NCBI GenBank assembly: GCA_028673005.1
Contig: CM054120.1
Span: 62,122,057-62,186,056, forward strand
DNA length: 64,000 nucleotides
Reading direction: 5' to 3'
Source: Tanypteryx hageni
Taxonomy: Eukaryota > Arthropoda > Insecta > Odonata > Petaluridae
Shown: positions 11,273-24,664 of the stretch, one piece after another
Layout of the letters: each line of letters opens with the position of its first letter
Numbering within the stretch: the first letter of the stretch is position 1
Translations under genes and position numbers: made by a program
Notes under the pieces: generated by a model
Database searches by the model: none
The model's input: the letters and a program-made list of their open reading frames with translations, nothing else
What the model was told of the DNA's origin: nothing

Positions 11273-12660
11273 ACTAAATGTCTATTTTTTGTAATCTACG
11301 TATATTTCCTTAAGATCCATCATGTCAGGACCGTCTCTAAGATCCGCGAGACCCAGGGCAAATGGCAGTCGCGGGACCCCCTTTACTCAACCCACTGAAA
11401 CATTATATTGTGTCGTTTAATTATATGATGATTTTTTTATTCATTCATAATTTTTACAATGTGTAGTATTTTAATTTTTAAATAATATAGCAATCAAATA
11501 AGTTTGAAAAACAGCACAAAATAAACTTGAGCAAAGAATCAATAAAATAAAATAATTTCACAATACATTTAAAACTTTGCTTTTCGAGCTTTATTATGAG
11601 CAAACCTATCGATAATTGTTGACTTTTAAATTACAAAATGTAGTTGCCAACGCAAGAAAACCACGTAACTCCAATGAAGTGAATTTTAGATTATAATGGA
11701 AATATTACAAGTATAGCTTCGATTAGTTCAGGTATTGCCTTAATGTAAAAGCATTATTGCATGACCTTATCTTTATTTTTGAAGATAATTAAGTGAGTTT
11801 TTCGTAATACTTTCAATATCATATTTCAATCATATGCCACGAATTTTGACAAATTATAGCGTTCTATGGTTTTCTTGTGTGGGCAATGATATAATCTTTG
11901 CAGAGAATTGTGATCACTGGAATTTTTTTAAAGAATACTTGATGAAGAGTAATTTGACAATCTCTTTACGTAACCACTTGACTGGGTAAGTGATATATAT
12001 TTTATGGTACGGTTTTAAATGCCCACCGTAAGTCCCGCGGCCGGATTTAATTAAATTGGATATTTCAGTAGTACACGTTTCTATTAAAATAAATTCGCAA
12101 AACTGATGCTCTATTTGCTAGAAAACTTTCAAATAAAAACCACTTAACAATAAAAAATATTCCACAAGAGAACATGAACTTACTATCTTTTGATGCCGTA
12201 CAAGCGAATCATCCACAAACGAATGAATAAGTTCAACCAAGGGAGACCTAAACTTAAACGCAGATGCTTAAATGCCACAAAATTAATGAAATGGATGTGT
12301 ATGCTTGCGTTATGTGTGAGAGAATCGAGACGCAGAGCATAGAACGATAAGCATTTTCAGATACAGGGGTTCTGTTTGTCCGCTGCTTTAAGAATAAAAC
12401 TACAATAAACTCAAAATCTAGAGCAATGTTTATACGCTCCACGCACGTCACGTAAGTCTATTAATTCAAGCGCTGAGCCACATAGACGCGGGGCTCGGGG
12501 CGACTGCCCACCAAGACCCCCCTCCCCCCCCCCCCCCTAAATACGTCCCTGCATCCTGTATGCATCGGTATTATGGTAAAACGACAACGCAACTGATCTG
12601 AGATGCCCCCTTCATTTCAATTTACCCACTGAATATAACCGTATAAAACACGATACATTT
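11273..12660. other. Non-coding, no gene recognised
   Basis: AT-rich with scattered GGGGC-type repeat fragments (around 11330-11400 and 12480-12550, the latter with a long C run). No coding exon recognised. Confidence 0.5.
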
Positions 12661-12666
12661 AAAATA

Positions 12667-12920
12667 CAGTCGACCCTCCCGAATCGGGCAGTTTTGTCTT
12701 ACAACAATTTTTTTTAAATGCAGAAAACCTCGCAAACCACCCAGAAATCGGCTTGTTTAGTTCTCATTTCTCAATTGGCACCTTTGGCGTCATTCGGAAT
12801 ACTCAATTTATTTAAGTAAATAACCACTAGTATCCGACCCAATTCTGCGCGGTTTGCGATGTTATCTGATTTTCTAAAATTTAGTCGTAAAATAGAAGCC
12901 GGATTATAGAGGTTCGACTG
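12667..12920. mobile_element. pogo/Tigger-like MITE
   Basis: A 254 bp element. The left end CAGTCGACCCTCCCGAATC follows a TA, and the right end is CCGGATTATAGAGGTTCGACTG-like, giving inverted CAGTCGA(A)CC termini typical of Tigger/pogo MITEs. The right TA is lost (TT). Confidence 0.6.
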
Positions 12921-13240
12921 TTTTTAAAATGTGTCGTGTTTTTATACGGCTATATGCAGTGCGTAAATAGAAATGAAGGAGGCATTCAGCTTAGTTACGT
13001 TGTTGTTTGCCCTTAAAATTTAATATGCACGCATGACTTATCGTAAAGAAATATACGTAGACTACAGAAAATAGGTATGCAATCGTTATGCCCCCACTTT
13101 CCCTGCCTTAGTACGGCCTTATGGGTCAGCCGTCATTTTAATTTTATTAAATACACGGCAAACAGGCAGCATCATCAATTTAAGCTGGTGAACATCGGAT
13201 GGATGCATAAACATTATTCACGAATTTACTATAATCAGGG

Positions 13241-13539
13241 CATTGGCGGATTTAGCCATTCTGGGGCCCCAGGCGCTAAAATATTGGGGTCCTTTGCGCC
13301 ACGAAATCGAGGGCCCTGTAATCTAAATATCTAGTGGAACCTCACCTCATGACTATCCTTTTATTTTATCCCTATTAACGATCGTTTTAATAAATCAGGT
13401 GTCGCAAAGCAGAACAATAAATTTTTCTTCGTGATTTTAATATGGGATATTTAATGTTATAAAAATATTTTTTAGGGGCCCTTCATTTCAAGGGGTCCCT
13501 GGCGCGCGCCAAATGCGCTTCTCCTTAAATCAGCCTCTG
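13241..13539. mobile_element. hAT-like MITE in repeat copy B
   Basis: The left end CATTGGCGGATTTA and the complement of the right end TAAATCAGCCTCTG are inverted termini. Flanks ATCAGGG and ATCATGGG are a near-duplication. Copy A has the corresponding sequence uninterrupted, which supports an insertion. Confidence 0.6.
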
Positions 13540-13849
13540 ATCATGGGTATGGTCTAAAATTCAGAGAGAAGCTCTCGGCTATTGAATAGAGCAATCAACT
13601 TTTACTACAACCGCTGTACTCAAGGCTATCGTTTGAACTGGAAAATGGAGCCAGGACCTTAGTCCGTCTGAAAGACGACGCAAGATACCGAGTCATTTGA
13701 CTGAGGGATTTCACTCTTTTCTCCTTTCCTCCCGTATGAAAAACGCCCTTCCTCTACTTCGTTGCTTCCCTCCCTCTACTGGAATTTTGTCGAAGTGACT
13801 CACCCCCTTTAGTCTCGTCGCCGGCAAGCAGCATATCGGACATCATTAA

Positions 13850-14783
13850 GCCCCCGGCAAACGCAATCGTTCTGAGAGATACATGACTCATGTTTTTGTT
13901 TATGTCTCGTGACATTATAACGGATGCTGTGAGTCGCGATACCTTTTACCCACTTCTTTATGCATCTGTTATCAAGTTTTTGTTAGTTTAGCTGAAACAA
14001 TCTCGCTGCTAGTGACGCTTTTCCACTGTACCGTCTGTGTTTGTATCTCGTGGATACATCGCGTACCATTACGTTAGTATTGAAGTAGTCTCAACATTAT
14101 CGGCATGCCTTCGGAGAAACGTGTTTTCAACTTGTAAATGAACAAGATGTTGAGATGATTAGGGAAATTGGTTTTTCAACTGATAATGATGGGCAAAATG
14201 GAGATTATTTTAGTGACAGACAAGACGAAGAAGAAGTTCCACAACAATGTACCAAAAGAAAGCGCTGCTTACCCTGCAACATTACGAAAAGAACTAGCTT
14301 GACCAAGTATTGTTGTAAATTTTGTGATTCATATATTTGTTTAGAATATGCCAGTATGATTTGTTCAAATTGCAGTGAAAATCGAACATGTCGCTCAGGT
14401 TCTGATTCTGACATATCAATTTTAATTCCCCCAGGTATCTTAAACAAATCTTTCTGGTTATAACTAAATTCGGTACAGATATTTCCTCTTTAGTTCAAAT
14501 TGTTAAATTTTTGTCTAAATAATAAAACATTAAATACTCCCTTATTCAAGATGTAATAATGAAAAATTGTTCGGAAACATTTACTATGTAAATCCAATTT
14601 ATAAAAATAAACAAAAAAATCGATTTTTTTGTTTTATTATTTTCCATATATGAGAGAGTAAAAATAATAAAATCAGATACCTTGAAAAGTGTAATAACAT
14701 CAATATTTGCCTAAGAAATATGATGTATCTCACAGATAAATGCGTGTGATAACGTCCCTGTGGGCATTGCGTGTGCCGAAGGG
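13850..14783 (+). mobile_element. piggyBac derivative, internally deleted
   Basis: A 934 bp element flanked by TTAA at 13846-13849 and 14784-14787. Termini GCCCCCGGCAAACGCAAT and CCCTTCGGCACACGCAAT (right end complemented) align. A GAGATACAT motif lies near both ends. The related repeat copy A shows a single TTAA at the matching position (CATTAATA near 10556), which is the expected empty site. The only coding remnant is the C-terminal cysteine-rich domain. Confidence 0.8.
14155..14463 (+). pseudogene. piggyBac transposase relic: acidic N-terminus fused to C-terminal zinc finger
   Basis: A 102-codon frame. Residues about 15-30 are acidic (DRQDEEE). Residues about 38-80 carry the cysteine pattern of the piggyBac C-terminal cross-brace zinc finger (CLPC, then CCKFC, ICLE, CSNC). 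The DDD catalytic core is absent, so this is an internal deletion joining the N-terminal start to the C-terminal domain. It could act only as a DNA-binding fragment if expressed at all. Confidence 0.55.
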
Positions 14784-15310
14784 TTAATAACTTTATATAA
14801 ACTCCAGCGGACTATCTCTTAAACTATTAAGATTTGCTTTACTTCCGAATTCTAAATTAAGCGAAGAAACCTGTTCGCACTATCGATATAATTCCACCAA
14901 AAACACGGGAAGTCTGTTGTTCCTTATCTCCAAATTTCCCGCAAGTAAAAAATTAAAGTGAGGTAAACTCCCGATTAACCGGGCTAATGAAAGGAAGAAG
15001 AGGCACGAATAATCCAACAAAATATTTCTTCTTTGCCTATCCCATCAACCTATTTTCACATATCACATTACATTTCTTTTAACAAATAATCCGTTTTTTG
15101 TTTGATTTGTCATCGGACGGAAAAATATTCTCCCTCGTCTATTCTAAGGCTAAAGCTACACGAACGACTTTTTCCCGAGTTCAGAAGGGAAAAAACCGGG
15201 CGTGAAACGTTCGGAAAACGCGGCCATACGAATGATTTTTTCCACGTACGAGTTGAAGGCAGTTTTTCTTAGTTATGCCAGTGGTGAATTATGGTGAATT
15301 TGACGATTAA

Positions 15311-16780
15311 CCCCTTGGCTGCGGAATTCGGATGTATCCGAACGAACATTTTTTACCCTTAGCAACGAAATTCGGATTGACCACACGACTTTCAAAAACC
15401 TTTTAGTCGGTGTTGCTTCCTTCTCTCCATCCTCTATGCCCTTTTAACGCATTCGGAATTCCGCTAGTTTTCCTCTCTCTCCGAAATCCGAGACCACTTG
15501 AGAAGTGCTTAACTTACTCGAGACAACATCACTTTGAAGAGAATGCCAGATGCGTGGCTCATAAACCTTAAGCCTCTTCTACGAAGCATTCCTTTTTTGA
15601 GGAATATTATCTTCACTAAGAAACATCTACCGCGCCCTCGCCTTCGATGTTACTATGCTTATACAAATGGTTTTTGCAAATACTCAAATTACCAATAAAA
15701 AAAATTATATATATATATATATATATACCATCGCCATTATTAATACCGTTTAGTAGTCAAACTTTTCTATTAGATTTTAATTCCAATTCAAAATAAACAT
15801 TTATTATGAACTTTTTATTCTCAAATTATCGTTGTTTTGATCTAAAATTATTTTGAATTATGCATGAGGGAATAAGATATTTATTATTATTATTTATTAT
15901 TATTTCGTGAATACACCAGACCTACCGGTATACATGTTTCCTCAACCTTATCTTTCCTTCTTGAAATGGAATTGAAAATTTTCGTAATGTACAAGTAAAA
16001 GCGCTTTACTTAAATTTTGTATTTTATGAATAGCCTTTTCAAAACGTCTGTAATTGTTCCAGAAGAAATGACTTCATTAGACGAAGTTGGAGATTTAAAG
16101 TTGCAGAAATAATTTTTTTAACTGCCACAAACTTCACAATTTTTGTTAAGTTTATTTGTTTATTTTCTATTTACACCTTTTTTATTTTTCAACACATTAA
16201 CGTTTAGAGTTATCTTCTATAAATACCGTAAAAACAGATTTTTTAGGCGAAGGTAACAGCCACATTAACGTGTGGTGCATCGAATTAAACGTCCCAATCT
16301 GCAGATTTGTAGGAAATTTATAAAATTGATATCGGTCGTACCGCTGGCGAGATAATGAGATTGTTTGTGACCGGCTAAGCTCTGCTCGACGTAGTTGTAG
16401 TGGTTGATGTTAAGGTGGCGCTCCCAGCAAACATTAGTAGAAGGAAATAAACCCTGCAGCCGAAGACCTTCTTAGTAATGTGACAGAAGGTTCACTACCA
16501 AGACAATATTTAATTGAACCAACCAGTCGATTTATCGACTCTTAGTATATATTATTATCTTTATTCCCTTTAAATGTGGTAATATAATATCTGAAATTTT
16601 TTCTATATCTGTGCCATATAACCTTGTTTATAACAATTTGTTAGTATTTAATGCAATTTCTTTTTCATTTTCGTTCCATGAACACAAATTGTAAACCTAA
16701 AAAATAATTTACTACACTTTTTTCTGGACATTTTACAATTTTAGGAGCACTCCCCGAAATTTAGTGCCGCAGCTAAAGAG
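15311..16780. mobile_element. TTAA-flanked element, piggyBac-like
   Basis: A 1470 bp element between TTAA at 15307-15310 and 16781-16784. The left end CCCCTTGGCTGCGG pairs with the complement of CCGCAGCTAAAGAG at the right. It contains a short (TA)n at about 15703-15727. I found no readable transposase; the interior is decayed or non-autonomous. Confidence 0.55.
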
Positions 16781-16784
16781 TTAA

Positions 16785-19319
16785 GTGAAATCATGACGCT
16801 CAATCTTAGTAAATTTCATCATATAAACGACATGTTTGTCAAATACCCATAAAAATTTAATAACATTATTCTTTTCTCCAATTTTTTCTGGAGACATGGA
16901 AGTCTGTCTGCGAGTAACTTGTACCCTAATTGATTTAGAGAGGTGCATTAAGCAAACAAAGAAAAGACTCCAATAAAATTTTTAATTCTCATGATACGGA
17001 CGTATAAACAAAATCTCGGTACGTGCTCGCTGAGAAACAGCAGCGGTTGAGAAGCTTCAACAGAGTCGAGGTGATAATACATCCCGCCACGCCCGCGCGA
17101 GGGGAATTGCCTCGTGTCTGGAGAGGAAAAAAATCGCTCGTGCGCCCGTAACGTGAGAGCCCAGCCCAGCCCAGCGGTTCTTCACGTTGTTCAAAAAACA
17201 CAGGCGCCAAATCGAAATCAATCTGCAACGGTGTATACGATTCGAATATATTTATTTATGAGAGGCGTCGGAATTTAATGCTGCATTTTAATGATTTTCA
17301 GTTTGATTGCAAGTTATAATAAAATTAGCAGGGAAAAACGTGTGTGTTGTATAAATACTTAATGGACTTTCTACCACACCCGTACTCCTAATTGTCCAAT
17401 TTGTGAGAATCAAAGTATTTTTCGAAGCCACGTTTATTGTGTACCACAAAGTTTTAACTCTGAATCACAGCTTTTAGAGCTTTTAGAGTTCTCTGTAAAT
17501 GTTCAGCTTTCCTTACGACGCAGTCGCTGAGTCTCTTCCCACTTGATCTCTTCCAAACACAGACGTGGCACTCGAGAACTGTTTACGAAACCATTGTATG
17601 GTTACGATGTATGAAAACGAGAGTGAATCATCTCTAGCTCCATTCCCCTTCATCTCACGGTGCCTTCGAGACCTTGACTACTACTAATTCCTATTGATTG
17701 AGAACACTCGCCTTTTGTTCTGTATCTTTAACCGTATTCTTTATGAAGACGGGATTTTATGATGAAAATTATCGACATTTGAAAAAATGATTTCCTTCCA
17801 TAAAGAATGAGCCAATTTCTGAAAGTGATTTAGAGACATAAATAAATTTTTATAACTGATAGAGATTAAAAGTGAAGAAATGCAGCAAACCAGCGGGCAG
17901 ACGTAATTTAGTTTTGTGTAACTAAAACAGTTAGAAAAATATTGTATTCAACGCTTTATTAAGTAAAAACCTTTCTACATAATAATGTGAAAGCCAATCG
18001 AAAAAAATTAAAAACCTCCATATAGCAAATTAAAATCAGCGGGCATGGGTCCGTACCACACACAGAGGCCGGCGATACGGTAAGAAACCGAAGTCCGTAT
18101 CTTGCACAGTTCGGCGCTGAGGGGTTAATCATGGGGCTCATCTGATCAAGCAAGGCACTGCCAAACCATTGAATATACGCGTAACAATACGTAAAGATTA
18201 ATATGTTCATTATCATAACAGTGCATTCTATGAAAACAATAATAGCCAAATGTCTCGCTACTGATAAAAGTGCAGGATGAGATAATGATTTTTATCTTAA
18301 TATGTATTCGATTCGTTTATGCACTCCGTCTGGTAGCGGGGAAGAGTATTTGTGAACGAGAGCACATAAAATATCTGACGTTATTAATTCACTATAAAAT
18401 GTACCGTACATATTACAATTTCTCGCAAAATATAGACCAAAATTTATAGTGCGTATTGCATTCTCGGGAATACAGTTATTGTTTACCTTTAAATAATCGC
18501 TGATTTCATAAGTATTCTCGCTGACAGAACATGAATGTTGTTAGTGTAAAATTAATCTGGGAACACCTAATTAGCAAAAAACAGCGAAAACGACTATTAC
18601 GATTATTGCTCATTCAGGGTGGGTACAGGAAACGAGAGGGTAAGGCAAAATGAAATATTTCGAGTCAAAACATGTCATATAGAACTGGCTCGTAAAATGT
18701 TACCAGTTAATCATCGACCAGCCCCACTAGAGAAAAAAACGTTTTTTAGACGCGGTAAATGTTGGCTCACCGAGATACCCGGAGAAACCCCGCGAAGCCG
18801 TGGGAGGGTGGAGGAAGGGGCGCACAAGTGGGAGTGAAAAAGATGAAACTTTTCTGACCAATTATAAGCCAATATTCTTTCAACTCGAACGTTGATGCTA
18901 TCCGAAGGCCTCCCACACTCTTCGCGTAACCCTCCCAGCGAGGCGTTCATACATCGCAACAGAAATGATATTTACGTTAGTTTAGCGCACTTATCTGGCT
19001 TAGAGAAACAGGAAATTTCGGATGTGTTCAGTAAAAAGTCTTGGAACACAAATACTACCTGATTTTACATTTAGTGCATTTTTTTATATTTTTAATTTGT
19101 GCTCTTCGAAAAAGAATGGTTGCTTTACTTTTCAAAATATAACCAAAATGAGAATATATAACATAAACATATATTTTTTAAATCAGCGGTATTCGACCTA
19201 AAGTATGCATATCCCTAGGGATACGCGAGATCTTTCAAAGAGATACGACATTAAGAATATCTAATGTGAAAAAATTAAAATAAATAAAATATACGTAAAT
19301 CCTATAATTAGAAAGCACA
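16785..19319. other. Non-coding, no gene recognised
   Basis: AT-rich with moderate GC islands near 17030-17220, 18040-18130 and 18770-18950. Open frames there (minus 16989-17228, 17959-18249, 18711-18959; plus 18619-18837) show no family motifs and no splice-consistent partners. Confidence 0.45.
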
Positions 19320-19326
19320 CACACAC

Positions 19327-19412
<86 letters not shown>
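19320..19412. repeat. (CA)n then (TA)n microsatellite
   Basis: A short (AC)n/ATAC run leads into about 75 bp of pure TA. The 64-residue minus-strand frame over it is a repeat artefact. Confidence 0.95.
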
Positions 19413-19416
<4 letters not shown>

Positions 19417-22400
19417 AGACTCTACCCAATAATAACTGAGTTTGTTGACTTTAAAATATACCCGAGGACACGATTTCGTCTAAAATATTTTAAGCAGTAC
19501 GCAGAATAAAAAGGTTGACTATCACTGCTTTAAGCCTCCGGAAATTTCTTAGCATTTTTACAGACATCTAAATATTTTTACGGACCTTACGGACACGTCC
19601 AATTTTTTTCTCTTTTTTACGGACTGTCCGTAAATGTACGAACATTTGGCAACCATGTTACCTACTATAGCACACAGTAACACTGTCAGACTCCACCCTC
19701 CCCTTTGCATCACTAAATTTGTGAGCAGTCAGCGGTTCCGTAAACAGTGAGTGCAGCAACTCAGAAAGAGTCGATATTGAGATACCGCGCCACACATAAG
19801 CAATGTATGTAGCACTTTGTTCTTAGGTACCGATTTAGTTCATTTTCCATATTTTTTCTTACGATATCACGCCCATACACCTCGTTCTAATTCTCCCAGT
19901 TAAGACAATTTTTATTCATTTCAGTAACAATAGCCGGGGAGAACTTGACACATAAGCGATGGCGATAGATTCGGACGAGCGTTTTAATTAAGATAATAAA
20001 TCCAACGATTACACTTTGTGATGGCGATAGCTTAAAGAGTAATAGGCGAGCATGATTCATTCTCTCATTCGACCAGCCCAACTAGGGATGGTGATTCGGC
20101 GGGTTAGGCGTGCAGCGTTAGGGCGACGCTGTTTTTGCGTCGAGACGATCCAGCGACAGCCAATGTCTACAATTTTGTTTTCGTCGAAATTTCGTTGCAT
20201 GGAGGTTTATTATTTTATTTATTACAATTTTCATAAAATGGCTTATACATAGTAAAAAAAGTATCTTAGAATAATCTTATAGTAAATTTTATAAAGGAAA
20301 TTAAACCTTAGATTTCATATTTCTACCTTATTTTCATATAAAAATTAAAAAAGTTCTTGCATAAAAGGCCGCTTAGTTCATGCTGTGAATCTACAGAGGC
20401 CACGCAGACTCCTCCATTTCCGCTCAGATAGTCAGCCACATTAGAGTGAACATAGCACCCAACCCCTTATATGCTCAGTATAACAAATTCATCACAGAGG
20501 CTCACCGAATGGCTTCGGCAGTGGATTCCCCTCTACCCAGTAAATATTTGAAGAATTGTATCGACTACCACTATATAGTTTTTTTGGTTGCTAGCATAAA
20601 TGAAAGATGTTTGTCATTTTCATATCGTAATTTTTATAATGTGGTTATCATAAATTGTAATAAGTAGCAATAATTATAACTTATTTTAAAAATTAATATT
20701 TATTTATTAATAATTACTATACATATTAATCTCATGGGGCCCTCATGGACATTTACACTCAGGCTCCCTTCAGTGCTTGGTCGGCCTGGTCTATAGCTGA
20801 TTGACGGCCTTGAATCAGCCATAACTTGACATACGTATTTTTCGGTGTATAAGACGCACTTTTCTGTCCTGAAAATAGGCTTCAAAATCGTCCTGCGTCC
20901 TATACAACGAAGGCTCAAATGCTGGAATAGTATTTTCCTTAAAATTGTATTTCTACAATTCTTGTAAGACTTCCTTTTGCACACAAAATGTTTTTTTTTT
21001 ATATTCGGTGGTCTTTCTATATAAATTTAAACATATTCTTTCGATATTGTAGTTATTTTCTTCCCCGATTACATGAATATATACTTTAAGAAATCAATTT
21101 TACACAAACAAGGAAAAAATTCTAGAACATTAATTGGTGATTATATCAAATACATCCCTAAAGGATTGGCACGTATTTTAAAAAATATAGAAAGATGTGA
21201 TAATATAAAATTTCTATAGCATCAGATAATAATGATTTATAAAGTCAGCACGAGACTACACTACAAATCAGGGTCGTGTCAAGACATTTTGTCGCCTGAG
21301 GCGAGATAACATATGGCGTCCCTCATATTTATTTAACGCAAGCTATGGGAGCGTTATTTTGATCTTTCGGCATCCCGTCCAATTTCTCGCCCGAGACGAG
21401 TGCCTCACTCGCCTCGCCCTCAGGCACGGCTCTGCTAGCAATGCACTCTGCCGTAAGATTACGACACCTTTCGAATGACCCAAGAACAATTTTAACCTAG
21501 GATACAAATAATATGCTATAATAAATACATTATCAACAAAAATATCGCGCGAAGTAACTCTTTTATAATATATGGGATACGCAGCAGAAAAATAAACCTG
21601 TAAAATTACTTAAATCGATATCAGCTGATTAACCGCATGGGTGACTTGTGAGGGAATCATTCATTCTCTATCGAAACCATCTTCACGCGCCTTCGCTGTG
21701 TCCCTTCCAGTTTTGCTCTACTGCACTTAACAATTGTTTCGTTGTTTCCTATTCATTATTTCCCAATCAGTCACTTTCATTGTATTGACGCTTTCGATTT
21801 TGCATTGCATGTTGTGTAAATAAATATTGACGGAAGTCCACTAAAATTTTCATTTTCATCTTTCAAAATTTATGCATTCCCCAGATTGTAATACTTTTCA
21901 ATCGCGTGTCTTACGAGTAGTGATTCTGGTTCGAGAATTCTCGACAAAAATGTCGACGGAAATGAGCGAAAAGGGTACCTATTCGTTGATCTTTCCCTGG
22001 CGCGGAGAATATTTTTTGGATGCCTCCAGTCCATAGTCAACATTTTTTATGATCGACTACCTTCATAAAAGATCGAGTGCTGGTTTTTCTGAGTCAATAT
22101 TGTTGACTCCCTTCGCTTCGACCAAGTGCGAGTCCTCATTGCTGCAGAGCTTCGCCTCCCTAACTTTTGGTCCGGCGAGCCTTAAAACCTATCGTCTCTC
22201 TCTTGAGAACCTTTTGTTTCCACCCGCTGAGGTGAGGATACTCTCGAGTTCTGTAAAAGTATTCGGGAAACAAACAACTGAAGTCAATCCCTACTCGAGA
22301 TGAGGAACACGTGGAATGCTAAGCATTAAGTCTTAAAGCAGGGGAAATACCCATATGACAGCATATGCATTAGGCTCAAATCGTCTGTAATAATACTCTA

Positions 22401-23540
22401 CAAAAGCCGCTAGTCGAACATTGTTATGATTTGGAATGTAAGAGAAACTTTAATAAATAGAACTCTTAAAATACTTATCCTGTTTGATTTAATTTGAAAA
22501 CTCACAAAATTTCTTGAGCACCAGGAAGTTAGGAAAATTAGTATTTTATTGCAATAAATGTTGCAGAATGGCATTCCAGCAGAAAAAAGCACTGACTTGT
22601 GATAAGAAATATGCACAATGTAATATATTTAATATACAGCCATCCCTTGTTATAATGTGCTTCACTTACTGATATTTCGTTATAGTGCTCTTGCTAAGTG
22701 ATGAAACAATGACATATTGTTCCGGTCATATATTACAAGCACATAACTTTCTCATAACATTTATTATGCCTAATTAGTATTTGCAGGTAAGTTACGATTA
22801 AATTAAATAACATTATACTATCCAATCTATAAAAAATGTAATCTCTTCTGTATCTTCAACATGTAGTGCTCCTCCATTAACCTCCTCTTGGTTACAAATT
22901 ATTTAACATTAATATACTTGTACAAAAGGGATTTTTGCTTAGTCATTTTGAGTCCAGTTTGCATCTAAAAATATATTACTTAGTCATACGTGCAAATGCA
23001 TTGGGATGGCAGCACTGAAGGCACAGCTAGTTTAATCAGAAAGTTGGCCACTCTTCCTTAATCCATCTCATAGGCAATATCTAAATTATCATCCTATCAT
23101 CATTAGCCATGAATAATCTAATATACCTATCCTAATTGAGGTGGTATAGGAATCATGCTTATTTTTTCAAATCAATTTTAATAACTATATATGGCATATT
23201 TCTTGTGTGTTTTCTTTTAAGCAAGCACTTTATAATGTAGAAAGTCACTTAGAAAAATGTTATATGAAACAAATTTATTAATGAATAATGGTTATAAAAC
23301 ACAAATAAAAATTTTTTCATATACAATGTACATAAACGATTTTAAATACAATGACTAACATTAAATCTTTTGACCACAAACAACAATGACATATATCACA
23401 GACAAATTTTGAGTACATCTAGGCACAAAAAATATATCACATAAAGGTATTGATATTCAAATATCAATTACCTAATTATTTGGATGAATTAACATCAAAA
23501 CATAAATTGGCACATTAAATATTCATTATTTATGGCAACA
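19413..23540. other. Non-coding, no gene recognised apart from small repeats
   Basis: It contains a small hAT-like MITE (21269-21434) and an end resembling the CCGTATTT family near 20838. A Tigger-like terminus starts with CAGCCATCCCTTG near 22636. The frame at plus 22049-22303 has no recognisable domain. Confidence 0.45.
21269..21434. mobile_element. Short hAT-like MITE (166 bp)
   Basis: The left end CAGGGTCGTGTCAAG pairs with the complement of CAGGCACGGCTCTG. The flanking 8-mers CTACAAAT and CTAGCAAT agree at 6 of 8. The same left terminus (CAGGGTCGTGTCAAAA) recurs near 56928. Confidence 0.55.
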
Positions 23541-23545
23541 AACTA

Positions 23546-24133
23546 CCATAAATACCCGCATATAATGCGCACCCTCGTATTACGCACAGGGGGGTTTTCA
23601 GCCTCGTAATCTATGATTTTTCTATTTACCTGCATATTGCACGAACAGATTTTTTTTAGCGTTACCATTCCAGAATAAAGTAGATGATGTAACGCGGTCT
23701 AAAGCAATGATCGAATTATTGGTATTATGTATTGGTAACAACGAAAGTGCGAAATGAAATTTTCGAATAACGTTCCAAAAGAACGTCAGCTAACTCAATC
23801 ATTACATACTCTGTTTACTTACAAGGTGATATTAGGATATACATAATAAATCAAATTATATAAATTTCATAGTATGGCATGACATTCTTTTCATATCTAA
23901 TTAATGAATGTTTGTAGAATTAATAAATAAATTTAACTATTATCTTACTTTTCATAAAAATCACCAATAAAATTATGAGGATACCCGGGCAGTAATTACT
24001 GTGCCGAAATTGTGGAAATATGGGGTCAATTGAAAATAGGGAGATTATGTACCCTCGTATAACACGCATCCTAATTTTTAACTCAAATATTTCGAGAGAA
24101 AAAAACGTGCGCATTATACGCGGGTATTTACGG
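23546..24133. mobile_element. TA-flanked TIR element, CCGTATTT family
   Basis: The left end CCATAAATACCCGCATATAA pairs with the complement of ATACGCGGGTATTTACGG at the right. Both ends adjoin TA and share the GTGCGCAT motif. Its right 227 bp are duplicated in tandem immediately downstream. Confidence 0.65.
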
Positions 24134-24360
24134 TAATGTATGTTTATAGAATTAGTTAATAAATTTTAATCTATCTTACTTTTCGTAAAAATCACCAATA
24201 AAATTATGAGGATACCCGGGCAGTAATTAATGTGCCGAAATTGTGGAAATATGGGGTCAAATGAAAATAGGAAGATTATGTACCCTCGCATAACATGCAT
24301 CCTAATTTTTAACTCAAATATTTCGAAAAAAAAGTGTGCATTATATGCGGGTATTTACGG
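24134..24360. repeat. Tandem duplicate (227 bp) of the right half of the preceding TIR element
   Basis: Bases 24134-24360 repeat 23907-24133 at about 90 percent by eye, including the terminal ATTTACGG and the following TA. Confidence 0.75.
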
Positions 24361-24664
24361 TAGTCTTAAAATCTGTTCACAACCCATTTAAATAATTTGT
24401 AATGCAAAACTTGCATTAACCTGCTCAAATCATTTAAAATGGTCAATATATGGATTAAAACCCTTATGATCTTATTATCGTGTCGAAAATAAAATCTAAT
24501 TTTTGCAAATTTGAAATATTAACTAGAAGGAAACCTCCCTCCCATTTAATTAAGGAAAATTTTATGGATGGAAGGTCACACATCTCTCCTTTCATTTGAC
24601 AATGAAAAAATAGCATATATAATTTGGAAATGTTATGCATTAGGAATGAAAGCCTTATTTTTTA

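Larger units (their letters stand above)
13040..15030. repeat. Large dispersed repeat, copy B (carries two insertions)
   Basis: Second copy of the repeat at 9595-10800, interrupted by a hAT-like MITE (13241-13539) and a TTAA-flanked piggyBac derivative (13850-14783). Shared stretches include the segment after ATACGTAGACT and the AAACTCCAGCGGACTATC segment. No coding function is evident. Confidence 0.65.
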
